Assembly: GCA_016931995.1 (NCBI GenBank)
Contig: JAFGDS010000056.1
Span: forward strand, 1 to 64,000
Direction of reading: 5' to 3'
DNA from: Pirellulales bacterium
GTDB taxonomy: Bacteria; Planctomycetota; Planctomycetia; Pirellulales; Thermoguttaceae
DNA: 64,000 nucleotides
A program made the translations under genes and the position numbers. The notes under the pieces were generated by a model, which was not told where the DNA came from, did no database searches, and worked only from the letters and a program-made list of their open reading frames with translations. Each line of letters opens with the position of its first letter. Positions within the stretch are counted from its first letter, which is position 1. Shown piece after piece: positions 1-7,812 of this stretch.

Positions 1-475
1 ATGGCCGGAACGCGCGGCAAAGATGCTCCGGCAAGATTTGGCGGCGGCCGGCTTGCCCTACGAGACGGCCGATGGCGTGTTTGACTTTCACGCCTTGAGG
101 CACCAGTTTCTTTCCGACCCGGCGAGTTTGGGGGTCCACCCAAAGGATGCCCAGGAGTTGGGCCGCCACTGCACAATCAGCCTGACCATGGATCGCTACT
201 CGCACGTCCTGGACGGCCAGAAGGAAAAGGCCCTTGAGGGCCTCCCCACGCTGGGGAGTGGACACCAAAGTGGACACCACACTTTGGCGTTAGGTGTGCC
301 CGAGGAGTCGCAAACTATCACAATGGGGAGTGCTGTCCCACTCCCACTCCTCTCGACGGAACCCGTTATCGTGGGCGGGTTTAGCGTTGGGTGTCCCGAA
401 GTGTCACTGGGTGACATAAGTAGCGGCGCAGGGACTCGAACCCCGGACACGCGGATTATGATTCCGCTGCTCTAA
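1..475 (+). CDS. Tyrosine recombinase / phage-type integrase, C-terminal part (5' end outside window)
   Basis: The reading frame is open from base 2, so the gene begins outside the window; the first in-window ATG (23) is internal. The visible part is the catalytic C terminus of a tyrosine recombinase, which cuts and rejoins DNA through a Tyr-3'-phosphate. It shows the HxLRH box (FHALRHQF), a GRH segment, and the nucleophile in TMDRYSHV. The frame continues about 80 codons past that Tyr and enters the tRNA gene in antisense (GAGTRTPDTR), so the last residues are probably tRNA sequence captured by the frame. Because the gene points at the 3' end of the tRNA, it likely marks the right edge of an element integrated there and lying to the left. 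Whether the protein is still functional cannot be judged. Confidence 0.8.
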   Translation, partial: WPERAAKMLRQDLAAAGLPYETADGVFDFHALRHQFLSDPASLGVHPKDAQELGRHCTISLTMDRYSHVLDGQKEKALEGLPTLGSGHQSGHHTLALGVPEESQTITMGSAVPLPLLSTEPVIVGGFSVGCPEVSLGDISSGAGTRTPDTRIMIPLL

Positions 476-494
476 CCAACTGAGCTACGCCGCC
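421..494 (-). tRNA. tRNA-Met (anticodon CAU)
   Basis: On the minus strand the sequence folds as a full cloverleaf. The 7-bp acceptor stem is GGCGGCG with CGCCGCT (G-U at 1:72), followed by D-arm TAGCTCAGTTGGTTAGAGC, an anticodon stem GCGGA/TCCGC with loop ATCATAA (anticodon CAU), T-arm with GGTTCGAGTCC, and discriminator A. The 3' CCA is not encoded. CAU could be elongator Met, initiator Met or lysidine-modified Ile; the body looks most like elongator Met. Its 3' half is overlapped in antisense by the integrase frame, making it the likely attachment site. Confidence 0.93.
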
Positions 495-575
495 GTCGTG
501 GTTTTGGGGAAACAACGATCGGGCAATTCTACAACAAGAATTGGCGGACGAAAACCCACCCTGACGGGCTGCCGC

Positions 576-1457
576 TTAGTATTCGGGCGGGAGGGCGTAG
601 GCCTCGGTGAGGCAATCACCCTTGGTCAGCAGCCAGCGCTGGCCGTCCGATTCGAGGATCACGTCGGCGCCGCGCGCCTCGACGACGATGCCCGAGAACT
701 GGCCGACATCGAGCCGGTCTCCTATCCGCAGCTTGACCAGTTCATCCGTGGCGCGGAGGGTGAACCAGACTTCCGGCTCATCGTTTACGTAGTTTACGGC
801 GGACAGGTACGTCTGATCGATGGGATCGAGTCCGCCTCCCACGGCGAAGAGATTCCGGTCCATGATGGGTCGGTAATCGGCCAGCTTTGGCGAGGCGAGC
901 CTGTCGGACCGCTCGGCGGAGAGCTGGTCTTTGCGGTCGGCGGTGGGCAGCGACAGGGCTTCGATCGAGAAGGTCAGATCCAGTTCGCCCGACTTGGGGA
1001 GCGGCGTGATGGCCAGCGAGCGGATCTGGTGCAGGTGGCCGGCGCTGTAGAATTCGAAGAGAAACCGCGTCAGTTGTTCGAGGGTGCCCCGCGCGCGGAC
1101 CGAAAACGCCAGGACGGAGAACATGCCCTTTCGGCTGGCGGGTTCGTTGGAGTTCACGTTGGGGTCGGCCAGGCCGACGTGGGCGACCAGCTCAAGCAGC
1201 CAGCCTTGGTAGAGCGAGCGGGCCACCTCGGTGTCCTGGGGAAGCGATTGCCGGCGGTATTCGTCGAGCGTCTTGCCGGCCTCGCGGGCAAGCGACAACT
1301 CTTTCTTGCACTGTTCCAGCGATTTCTGAAGACCTTGGGCCGTCTGGCGGCGGGTCTCCAACGGGCCGCGCAGCAGCGTGTCCAGGAGCCATTGGCCCGC
1401 GTAAAACGCCAGGATGGCGCCCAGCGCGCCGTACAGGATGATCTTGCGGTGGTTCAC
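576..1457 (-). CDS. PilO/GspM-like inner-membrane protein with C-terminal PilP/GspC-like domain
   Basis: A 293-residue protein at the 3' end of the secretion operon. A short cytoplasmic N terminus (VNHRK) is followed by one transmembrane helix (about residues 5-25), a coiled-coil stretch (about 30-70), a ferredoxin-like PilO/GspM region (about 80-185), and a C-terminal beta-rich region (about 200-293) with IGDRL and a VVVEARG-like strand, resembling PilP/GspC homology-region domains. Such proteins link the cytoplasmic assembly platform to the periplasmic secretin. The GTG start overlaps the stop of the upstream gene (GTGA), implying translational coupling. The longer frame upstream runs antisense-like through the PilM/N gene and is not real. 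The PilP/GspC assignment is inference from topology and position. Confidence 0.72.
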   Translation of the reverse strand: MNHRKIILYGALGAILAFYAGQWLLDTLLRGPLETRRQTAQGLQKSLEQCKKELSLAREAGKTLDEYRRQSLPQDTEVARSLYQGWLLELVAHVGLADPNVNSNEPASRKGMFSVLAFSVRARGTLEQLTRFLFEFYSAGHLHQIRSLAITPLPKSGELDLTFSIEALSLPTADRKDQLSAERSDRLASPKLADYRPIMDRNLFAVGGGLDPIDQTYLSAVNYVNDEPEVWFTLRATDELVKLRIGDRLDVGQFSGIVVEARGADVILESDGQRWLLTKGDCLTEAYALPPEY

Positions 1458-2956
1458 GGCGAGTCGGCGGGAGGCGTGGGGAGATGACTGGTGTATTGGC
1501 TCTTGTCGCGTTTGAGGACGTCCATGGTCGCGTCGAATTGCCACGTGTAGTCGCGTTCCTGCTGGCGTTCCTGGACGCGCCGGCTGCGGACCTCGTGGAA
1601 TCCGTCGCGGATCGTGGTTTCCATCCGCACGACGATGGCCGGATCGCGGACGAGCCCGACAAACGCGACGGACCCTCCGCTGCCGCGGCCGGGCGACAGG
1701 GTCATCTTGGTCACCAGGGCGTCGCGGCTGGACGGGAATCGAAGGGACAGGTCGCGGAGTTCGTCGAGCCAATTGACGTCGGTGGCCTGCCATTGCCGGA
1801 TGGCCTCGACGAGCTGGCACTTGTCGTTGGCCTGTTTCAGCAGCGCGCGATGCTCCTTGAGATCGTTGGCCAAACGAGCGTTCACGGCGTCGACGTCGGC
1901 CAACCGGTCCCAGACGTAGTAACCCCCGGCCGTCGCGACGGCCAGGGCGGCCGCAGCGGCGATGATCCAACGCCGGCGGCGATCCGGCGGCGGGGGCTCG
2001 CGCCGAGGATGGAGGAAGTCGATCGCGTGGCGGCTGCCTCGCGCTTCGTCCAAGAGCATTCCCAGAAGCGAGGCGAACGAGCCCGGATTGCCCGGCGCCA
2101 CGGAGGCGGCCACGTCCACCGACACGAACGGATCGACGACCATGGCCCGAAGCGCCAATTCGCCGCGGATCCGGTTGACGAGCACTTCGTGGTCGCCGTC
2201 GCCGCCGAAGACGTAGACGGCCTCGACGCGGCCGCCACCGGGCGTTTCCTGCACGGCAACGGCCAAGGTCCGCGCCATTTCGTCGAGCAGCCGGCGCGTG
2301 ACGACCGCCTCGTCGGCCTCGGGTAGCCGCGCGGTCCGCGAAAAAGCCACCCTGCCCGCGGCCATCACGGTTAGATCGACCTCGTCGCCCACCCGATTCA
2401 CCAGCAGACACACCTCCTCCGGCGGCGAGGCGGTTCGCGCGAAAAGCGACGCCGAGGCATACGGCCGGAGAAGGATACGGCGGGGCCGCAGCCGCGCGGC
2501 CGCCGCGATCCGCTCGATGCGTTCGCGCTGCTCTCGGGCAAGGATCACCGCGGTGACGTCGCGGGGTTGCGCGGGGTCGTCGCCCGAGGGAAGGAAGTCC
2601 AGCACGGACTCGTCCGGCGAGAAGTGCGACTCGCGGGCCGCTTGGTTGGCCACCAGCTCGGGCAGTTCGTCGTCGGTGGCCGGCGGAAGCGAAAGGTGCA
2701 ACAGCTCGACGCTGCCGCGGTCCACGCCCAACAGAACCGTCGCGCGTCCGATGCCGTGCCGTTTCAGCGCCTCGCCCAGTACCTCGCCCAGGCGGACGTC
2801 CGCGGCGTCGTCGGATTCGGCGTCCGCGTCGGACCCGGTCGGCGCGCCGCGCGGCACGGATCCCGCGGCGCGGATCTGAATCGTCCGGCCGCTGGCCGAC
2901 GCCAGAACAAACCTGGCCTCCGTGCGGTCCCAGTCAATCGCCAGAAGGTGCGCCAT
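1454..2956 (-). CDS. GspL-like fusion of PilM (actin-like) and PilN domains
   Basis: A 500-residue protein of the type II secretion/type IV pilus assembly platform. Residues 1 to about 310 have an actin-like ATPase fold opening with LLAIDWDRTEARFV, matching PilM or the cytoplasmic domain of GspL. After a basic, Pro-rich linker there is one membrane helix (about 330-350) and a coiled coil plus small periplasmic domain like PilN. In GspL these parts are one chain; in type IV pili they are two proteins, so this is a GspL-type arrangement. It would bind the ATPase GspE on the cytoplasmic side. It is separated from gspK by 137 bp that contain a palindromic doublet, and overlaps the PilO/P gene by 4 bp. 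Confidence 0.8.
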   Translation of the reverse strand: MAHLLAIDWDRTEARFVLASASGRTIQIRAAGSVPRGAPTGSDADAESDDAADVRLGEVLGEALKRHGIGRATVLLGVDRGSVELLHLSLPPATDDELPELVANQAARESHFSPDESVLDFLPSGDDPAQPRDVTAVILAREQRERIERIAAAARLRPRRILLRPYASASLFARTASPPEEVCLLVNRVGDEVDLTVMAAGRVAFSRTARLPEADEAVVTRRLLDEMARTLAVAVQETPGGGRVEAVYVFGGDGDHEVLVNRIRGELALRAMVVDPFVSVDVAASVAPGNPGSFASLLGMLLDEARGSRHAIDFLHPRREPPPPDRRRRWIIAAAAALAVATAGGYYVWDRLADVDAVNARLANDLKEHRALLKQANDKCQLVEAIRQWQATDVNWLDELRDLSLRFPSSRDALVTKMTLSPGRGSGGSVAFVGLVRDPAIVVRMETTIRDGFHEVRSRRVQERQQERDYTWQFDATMDVLKRDKSQYTSHLPTPPADSP

Positions 2957-3004
2957 GGTAAGCCAAGCTTAACTAATGAGTCGTTTCGTCGTTTTCCGTC
3001 ATCC

Positions 3005-3070
3005 GTGTGCCACTGGCTTCGCCAGTGCCGTCGCGCGACGTGATAATCACTGGCAAAGCCAGTGGCACAC
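3005..3070. repeat. REPIN-like doublet (family A) between gspK and gspL
   Basis: Two 23-nt palindromic arms in inverted orientation (3005-3027 and 3048-3070) flank a 20-nt spacer. Each arm is itself a palindrome around GCCACTGGCTTCGCCAGTG; only the central loop differs (TTC against AAA on the reverse arm). The same unit recurs more than ten times in this window. It sits within the secretion operon and may affect mRNA stability between cistrons. Confidence 0.9.
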
Positions 3071-3093
3071 CACCAAAGGCCGTGGCACATGCG

Positions 3094-4767
3094 TCACCAC
3101 GTCGCCAGGGCGTCGGTTTGATCGGACGTGCCGCCGAGCGACTCGCGCGTGAAACCGGGCCCCCACGGGCTTAGGTCCTTCCAGTATACTCGCCGCGGTG
3201 GCGTCGCGGTAGCGTCGATCACCACTTCCGTTCGTGCCACGGCGCGGGAATCATCGAAGAATCCGATCAATTGCGCCCGGTACACGTCCCCACCCGCCGT
3301 AAGCCAGGGCAACGCGGTCTTCATCGTGTCGAGCGTGATGAGCCCCTCGGTCAAGAGCCACGTGGGATGGCGGCGCGCGGGATCCACCGACGTGTCGCCG
3401 CGCGAGGGCCGCGTGGCCACGATTTGCGCCACGGTCGCCTCGTCCAGACCCGGCACGCCCAGGAGAACCTCGCGCGGGGCCGCGTTCACGTTCACCTGGC
3501 CGCGGAGCACCGACTCGGCCGTGACCGCGGTTTCGTCGAGCAGCTTGGGCAGGTAGTCGGCCATCTGGATCGGGTCGTTGGCGAAGGGACTGGGCACGCG
3601 CGCGGGCGGCTGGGGGCCACGGGCGGGCAGTGCCACCCATGCGTCCACCAGATCGAGCACCGAGTCGAGCTTCACCTTGGCCGGCACGGAGAAATCCAGC
3701 CGCACGTCCGCGGGCTCGGTCGACGACGCGGCGCCCGCGCCGCCGCCCGCGCTCGGCGCATCCGTCGCGACACGGCCGCCGTATTGCCGGTAGAGGATGA
3801 TGAATCGGGCCCAAGTCTCGTCGATCCGACCAGCCAGTTCGCGATGGACCTTGGCCAGATCGTCGTCGTTCAGGTTGACGCGGGGTTTTCCTGCCGGATT
3901 CACGTTGCGCCGCGCGCCGTGGAGCGTCACGAGCGTTGCCCAGGGCGGGCCGTCGCTTGAAGAGCCCTGGGGCGCCTCGCTGGGTTCAATTTGGTAGTTG
4001 TGGTTCGCGTCCGCGCCAAAGAGCCGCCCGCGGGTTACGCCCTTCACCAACAAGAGTTCCTCGACGCAGCCGGGCACGGCATTGCGCGGGGCATAGGGCA
4101 CGTCGGCGCCGGCGTAGGCGTCGGCCTCGGCGCCAAAGGGCCGCGGCGACGAATCGCCGTCCATCCAGTCGAGAATCGCGTCGGCCACGGCCTCGGTCAT
4201 GCCGGGCAGATTCATCAGGGCCGCCCGGGCGGCGCCGGGCGCGCGGCGTTCCCAATCGGGCAGCGCCGCCAGGTTCAGCCTGGCCGACTCGTCGGCAAGT
4301 CCAAAGCGAATCCCTTCCGATCCGTCTTCCGGGCCGCGCGGCGAGACGACGCTGAAGCGGCCCCGATGCCGCGACCGTTCCTCGCCCAGCACGAGCACGC
4401 CGCGGAACCAGGCCGCGTTGTCGTACGCGCCGCCAGCGGCCTGCCGCGCGTCTTCCGAGAGATCGAGCATCGCCTGCACCGACGCCTCGGCCGAGCCCAC
4501 CAGACATTGCGCCTCGAGCTCCTCGCCCCGCAAATGCACCGCCTTGTTCTCGGTTGACATGAGCCCAACGAAGCTCATCGCCGTGAGGCTCAACATGGCC
4601 GCGACCACGAGCACGACGATCAGCACGAAGCCCCGCGGGCGAGACGGGACCGCGTCTCTCCTCTCCCGCCTGTACGCGAGGGGCGTCGGGCAGATACCTC
4701 CCTTCTCCCGCAAGCGGGAGAGGGGAGATAGGGCGTTGGTGATCGTTCTCGGTAAAACGTCCATCAT
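3094..4767 (-). CDS. gspK: Type II secretion minor pseudopilin GspK
   Basis: A 557-residue GspK, the large tip pseudopilin that, with I and J, starts pseudopilus assembly. The prepilin peptidase site is RPRG|FVLIVVLVV; as is usual in GspK there is no Glu at +5. The following region contains the T2SSK helix-hairpin-helix segments (NLAALPDWERR, LMNLPGMTEAVADAILDWMDGD) and a second one near VNVNAAPREVLLGVPGLDEATVAQI. The start chosen is the ATG at 4767, whose ATGA overlaps the gspJ stop; an ATG at 4800 is possible. The leader before the cleavage site is 46 residues, far longer than normal, because a palindromic repeat has been translated in frame (residues about 13-35). Confidence 0.88.
   Translation of the reverse strand: MMDVLPRTITNALSPLSRLREKGGICPTPLAYRRERRDAVPSRPRGFVLIVVLVVAAMLSLTAMSFVGLMSTENKAVHLRGEELEAQCLVGSAEASVQAMLDLSEDARQAAGGAYDNAAWFRGVLVLGEERSRHRGRFSVVSPRGPEDGSEGIRFGLADESARLNLAALPDWERRAPGAARAALMNLPGMTEAVADAILDWMDGDSSPRPFGAEADAYAGADVPYAPRNAVPGCVEELLLVKGVTRGRLFGADANHNYQIEPSEAPQGSSSDGPPWATLVTLHGARRNVNPAGKPRVNLNDDDLAKVHRELAGRIDETWARFIILYRQYGGRVATDAPSAGGGAGAASSTEPADVRLDFSVPAKVKLDSVLDLVDAWVALPARGPQPPARVPSPFANDPIQMADYLPKLLDETAVTAESVLRGQVNVNAAPREVLLGVPGLDEATVAQIVATRPSRGDTSVDPARRHPTWLLTEGLITLDTMKTALPWLTAGGDVYRAQLIGFFDDSRAVARTEVVIDATATPPRRVYWKDLSPWGPGFTRESLGGTSDQTDALATW
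4652..4735. repeat. Palindromic repeat inside gspK leader region (family G)
   Basis: Contains inverted arms built on CTTCTCCCGCAAGCGGGAG and a CTCCC-rich flank. It is read in frame as LSPLSRLREKGG and the residues after it, within the N-terminal leader of GspK. The same CTCTCCCGCTTGCGGG core occurs at 12384-12411, showing that it is a dispersed repeat rather than native coding sequence. Confidence 0.8.
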
Positions 4768-5960
4768 CGACGTCCTCCCGGCGAATCGGTCCGCAGCCAC
4801 TGGTCCGGGTTCAGTCGCGCGGGCGCCGGCGAGTCTCGACGTGGCGCCGGAGGCAGCGGCAGCGCGTTGGGGCGCAATGGCGCGGGCAGCGCGGGAACGG
4901 GCAACGTCGCGCGACGCGTGCCCAGGGACCCTGCCGGGCGTTTCACGCCCGGGTGCGCGGCGGCGGTGCCCAACTCGACCACGAGGCGGTACGTGCGGCG
5001 ACGATCCGGCAGAACCGGCTCCGCCTCGCCCTCCATCTCGACCGCGTCCGGCCCTTCGGCGCCGACCACGTCGACCTCTTCATCGTGGCTGTTTGCCGCC
5101 ATCGCCGCGCGCCGCAGGTCGCGGGGGTCGAACGACTCGATCTCGACGCGGACCTCGATCGCCACCGGCAGCGATCGGCGGGCAATGCTGTCCCACTCGC
5201 TCGTCCAACCCTGACCGTCGAAATACCGGAACTCCAGGCCGACCACCTCGGGCAACCACTGAAGCGAAGGGTCGTCCTCCGGCCCGACAACGTCGCGACC
5301 AGCCGAGGAAGGAGACAGTCCCATTTTCGCCGGCGCGAAAATCGGGACAGTCCCCCGTGCGCGGTCGGACTCGCGCGGTTGGCTGGAAGTTTGGAAATCC
5401 CACTCGCGGCGGAAGAGGCCGGCGCGATGGGGAAGCGGGTCGTCCTCGGATTCCGCGGCCGGCGCGGCGGGCGATGGTTCTTCGCCGATTTCCTCCGGCG
5501 AGACGAACGTGTAGTGGATCGTCCGCAGCTCGGGCACTTCGGAGCCGGGACGATCCGACGTGGACTCACCGAGGACTCCGTCGCGAGCGGGCAGCGCCAG
5601 CGTCTGCTCGGGTGTGATCGCCATCACGTCCAGACGCAGCTCCCGCGACGTGCCAAAGAGGCCGAAGCGGCGGACGGCGGCGTCCATCTCGAAGGCGACC
5701 GTCGCCCCGGCCGCGTCGCTCGCCCCGGCCAGCCGCGCCGGCGCGGGCGGTTCCTGGATCGCGCCGGCCAGATCGGCGGCCATCTGCCCAAGCAGCGATC
5801 GGGCGAACTGGGACTGTTCCGTCCGGGCCTTGCCCATCTCGAACAGATCGGCATACGTGCTCATGAGTCCCCATAGCATCACCATGAGCGTGCTGGTGAG
5901 CACGGCGGCGATGAGCACCTCGACCAGGGTGAAGCCCGGACGCCCGTGAAGTGCGTTCAT
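4764..5960 (-). CDS. gspJ: Type II secretion minor pseudopilin GspJ
   Basis: A 398-residue protein with a short leader and the prepilin motif RPG|FTLVEVLIAAVL (Glu at +5). A hydrophobic helix of about 20 residues follows, then a periplasmic beta-rich domain with many acidic residues, typical of GspJ/PulJ although longer than the usual 200-240 residues. Part of the excess is an in-frame palindromic repeat (residues about 202-217, read as GTVPIFAPAKMGLSP), and the C terminus is Pro-rich and low in complexity. It overlaps gspI (4 bp) and gspK (ATGA), so the pseudopilins are translationally coupled. It acts in the pseudopilus tip with GspI and GspK. Confidence 0.87.
   Translation of the reverse strand: MNALHGRPGFTLVEVLIAAVLTSTLMVMLWGLMSTYADLFEMGKARTEQSQFARSLLGQMAADLAGAIQEPPAPARLAGASDAAGATVAFEMDAAVRRFGLFGTSRELRLDVMAITPEQTLALPARDGVLGESTSDRPGSEVPELRTIHYTFVSPEEIGEEPSPAAPAAESEDDPLPHRAGLFRREWDFQTSSQPRESDRARGTVPIFAPAKMGLSPSSAGRDVVGPEDDPSLQWLPEVVGLEFRYFDGQGWTSEWDSIARRSLPVAIEVRVEIESFDPRDLRRAAMAANSHDEEVDVVGAEGPDAVEMEGEAEPVLPDRRRTYRLVVELGTAAAHPGVKRPAGSLGTRRATLPVPALPAPLRPNALPLPPAPRRDSPAPARLNPDQWLRTDSPGGRR
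5312..5354. repeat. Palindromic repeat within the gspJ coding sequence (family F)
   Basis: A near-perfect inverted repeat: arms built on GACAGTCCCATTTTCGC and GCGAAAATCGGGACAGTC surround a CGGC centre. It is in frame and open in gspJ, giving the peptide TVPIFAPAKMGL. GTVPIF peptides of this kind recur as repeat-derived insertions in planctomycete proteins (recalled, not searched). Confidence 0.8.
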
Positions 5961-6505
5961 GGCGCGCCCTCCTCGTCGGAGCTGGTGGGCGGCGAAAAGG
6001 GCTCGGTCACGAAGCCGCCGTCCGTCGACTTCGCGCCGGCCAACGGATCGCGAATCCAGCGCACCAGCGCAAACGATCGGGCGCGGGGCTTCTCCTCTTC
6101 ATCGAGCACCTCTTCGGCCGCGGTCACCGTGAGCGCGGCCAGGCCCGGGCGGCCTGTGGGCGCCACGTCGACCGAGACGAGCCAGCCGGGCATTTCGGGC
6201 AGGGGCGCTTCGGCGGTCGATTCGGCCGGCGCGGCCCCGGCAAGGATCTCGTTGAGCTTCGACTGGCACGCCAACTGCGCGACGGCCAACTCGTCCGCCG
6301 ATTCGGCATGATCCCGCCCGATCTTCGCCAATCGCGACAACACCACCACGCACCCGGCTAACAGGGCCAGAGCCACGAGGACCTCGAAAAGAGAGAAGGC
6401 GCCGCGGGCACGTCGCGTGCCAGTGACACTCCCGCCCGCACTGGCACAGCCAGGGGCACTCTCCGGCACGGGCGGAGCCAGTGGCACTCTTGAAGGAACG
6501 ATCAT
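5957..6505 (-). CDS. gspI: Type II secretion minor pseudopilin GspI
   Basis: A 182-residue protein with a class III prepilin motif ARGA|FSLFEVLVALALLAG followed by a hydrophobic helix and a small periplasmic domain, as in GspI. With Glu at +5 the residue before the cleavage site is Ala36 rather than the usual Gly; Gly35 is the alternative. The ATG at 6505 is part of an ATGA overlap with the end of gspH. The leader is 36 residues, several times the normal 5-8, because residues 6-30 are encoded by a family A palindromic doublet. It is expected to nucleate the pseudopilus tip with J and K. Confidence 0.86.
   Translation of the reverse strand: MIVPSRVPLAPPVPESAPGCASAGGSVTGTRRARGAFSLFEVLVALALLAGCVVVLSRLAKIGRDHAESADELAVAQLACQSKLNEILAGAAPAESTAEAPLPEMPGWLVSVDVAPTGRPGLAALTVTAAEEVLDEEEKPRARSFALVRWIRDPLAGAKSTDGGFVTEPFSPPTSSDEEGAP
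6414..6489. repeat. Family A doublet translated as the GspI leader
   Basis: The right arm (about 6467-6489) carries CGGAGCCAGTGGCACTC, the inverse of the common GTGCCACTGGC arm. The left side (from 6414) and a central CACTGGCACAGCCAG are degenerate relatives. The whole block lies between the gspI start codon and its prepilin cleavage site and is read without stops. Confidence 0.8.
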
Positions 6506-7311
6506 GGCTTGGGCTCCGGCGCGACGAGCCCGGCGTCGGTGGGCTCAGGCTGCCAGGGCTTGCCGATTCGGGCGATGCCGACCAGGCCCCGCAACGTCAC
6601 ATCCACCATGCGGTTGTCCACGCCCACCAAGCGGAGCCGCGCGGACGTGCACCGACCGTTGGGAAAGAAGAGGATCGGCCGGGGGCCATCGTCGGCCGCG
6701 GACGCCGCGACGAGCGAGACGTTGGTCTCGGACCACGCGGAGGGATCGGACGCCACGTCCGTCGCCGGAAGCGTTTCTTCCCCGGGAAACAGTTCGTCGA
6801 CCGCATCGGGGTCGAGGAAGCGGACGCCGTGCGGCAACTGGCCGTCGAGCGGCTCCTCCTCGGGAACGTCTTCCTCGCCGGTCGTCGCGGTCGCCGACGA
6901 GTCGTCTGCTTCCGTCGAAAGCGGCGCGGCGTGGAATCGTCCCGATCCCGTCTGGAACCGGAACACCCAAGCCCGGCCCGACTCGATTGCCCGAATTCGC
7001 GTCTTTGCCAGGGTGATGCGGAGCTGATTGGCCGCGTCTTCCAGCCGGGTTTTGCCCCAGGGCGCGCGGAGCGAGGGCCAGGCCAGCGCGATCAGAAGCG
7101 AGATCACGCCCAGCACGACGAGCATTTCGACAAGCGTGTAGCCGGCCGGGTAGCACTGCTGGCTTGCGCAGCAGTGTTGGCGTCGCTGCTGGACAAGCCA
7201 GCCGCGGCGCCCAACCCGGCGGCCGAGACGCGCCGTGCTACTTGTTGCTCGACCTCGTCTTGCTCGTGGGCGCCGGCGACGCGCTCGTGCCGCTCTTTGT
7301 GTCCACGCCAT
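6502..7311 (-). CDS. gspH: Type II secretion minor pseudopilin GspH
   Basis: Carries the prepilin motif PAG|YTLVEMLVVLGVISLLIAL and a periplasmic domain with LEDAANQLRITLAKTRIRAIE, a typical GspH start. It is the adaptor pseudopilin between the GspG shaft and the tip complex. No ATG, GTG or TTG lies close to the cleavage site in this frame; the only start I can find is the ATG at 7311, which overlaps the end of gspG by 74 bp and gives a 57-residue leader. The segment just before the cleavage site (WLVQQRRQHCCASQQC) is encoded by a family B palindromic repeat. The true start therefore remains uncertain. Confidence 0.8.
   Translation of the reverse strand: MAWTQRAARARRRRPRARRGRATSSTARLGRRVGRRGWLVQQRRQHCCASQQCYPAGYTLVEMLVVLGVISLLIALAWPSLRAPWGKTRLEDAANQLRITLAKTRIRAIESGRAWVFRFQTGSGRFHAAPLSTEADDSSATATTGEEDVPEEEPLDGQLPHGVRFLDPDAVDELFPGEETLPATDVASDPSAWSETNVSLVAASAADDGPRPILFFPNGRCTSARLRLVGVDNRMVDVTLRGLVGIARIGKPWQPEPTDAGLVAPEPKP
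7154..7202. repeat. Family B palindromic repeat at the gspG/gspH junction, inside the GspH leader
   Basis: CACTGCTGGCTTGCGCAGCAGTG-type arm (7154-7176), a short spacer, then CTGCTGGACAAGCCAGC (7186-7202). The same arm types form a complete doublet at 17621-17712. It is translated in frame just upstream of the GspH cleavage site. Confidence 0.8.
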
Positions 7312-7780
7312 CCTCGTCCTCGGCCTTCCTCCAACTGACGATGTCGTCTTCGGTGTCGTCCTCGGCGTCGGGGCCGTAGGACCAGATTTCCGGGTCCTTG
7401 CCCTTGCCGTGGGTGGGCGGATACTCGTATTGGTACTCGTTGCCCCAGGGATCGACCGGGATGGCCTCGTCGTTCAGGTACGGCCCGTCCCATCGCAAGG
7501 TCTTCGTTGTCTCGCTGTCGGTCTCCTCTGGCTCCTCGACCAGCGCGACGAGTCCTTGCTCGGTGGTGGGGAAGTCGTTCATGTCCAAGGCGTAGCGCTC
7601 GAGCGCGGCCTTGAAGCCGCTGATTTGCGTGACCGCCGCGTTCACGTCGGCCTTCTTCTTCGAGCCGAGCACCTTGGGCAGGACCAATCCCGCCAGGAGC
7701 ACCAGAATCGCCATGACGACCAGGACTTCGACCAGCGTGAAGCCTCGCCGCGCCGGACGGCGTCGTTGCGTGTTTTGCAT
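7238..7780 (-). CDS. gspG: Major pseudopilin GspG
   Basis: A 180-residue protein with a normal 13-residue leader and the motif RRG|FTLVEVLVVMAILVLLAG. Its C-terminal T2SSG domain carries the hallmark YALDMNDFPTTEQGL, WDGPYLNDEAIPVDPWGNEYQYEYPP and calcium-site region of major pseudopilins. It polymerises as the pseudopilus shaft that pushes substrates through the secretin. The ATG at 7780 follows AAAGGATC, a good ribosome binding site, and 32 bp separate it from gspF. The acidic tail after the core (EDDTEDD onward) is longer than in most GspG and ends in a Ser/Thr/Lys-rich stretch. Confidence 0.95.
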   Translation of the reverse strand: MQNTQRRRPARRGFTLVEVLVVMAILVLLAGLVLPKVLGSKKKADVNAAVTQISGFKAALERYALDMNDFPTTEQGLVALVEEPEETDSETTKTLRWDGPYLNDEAIPVDPWGNEYQYEYPPTHGKGKDPEIWSYGPDAEDDTEDDIVSWRKAEDEDGVDTKSGTSASPAPTSKTRSSNK

Positions 7781-7812
7781 CGTGCAATGATCCTTTCGTA
7801 AAGGGTTGTGCG

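Noticed and set aside
498-1487. 329-codon plus-strand frame after the tRNA
   Set aside because: Antisense to the PilO/P-like gene, which has a membrane helix and an operon overlap supporting it.
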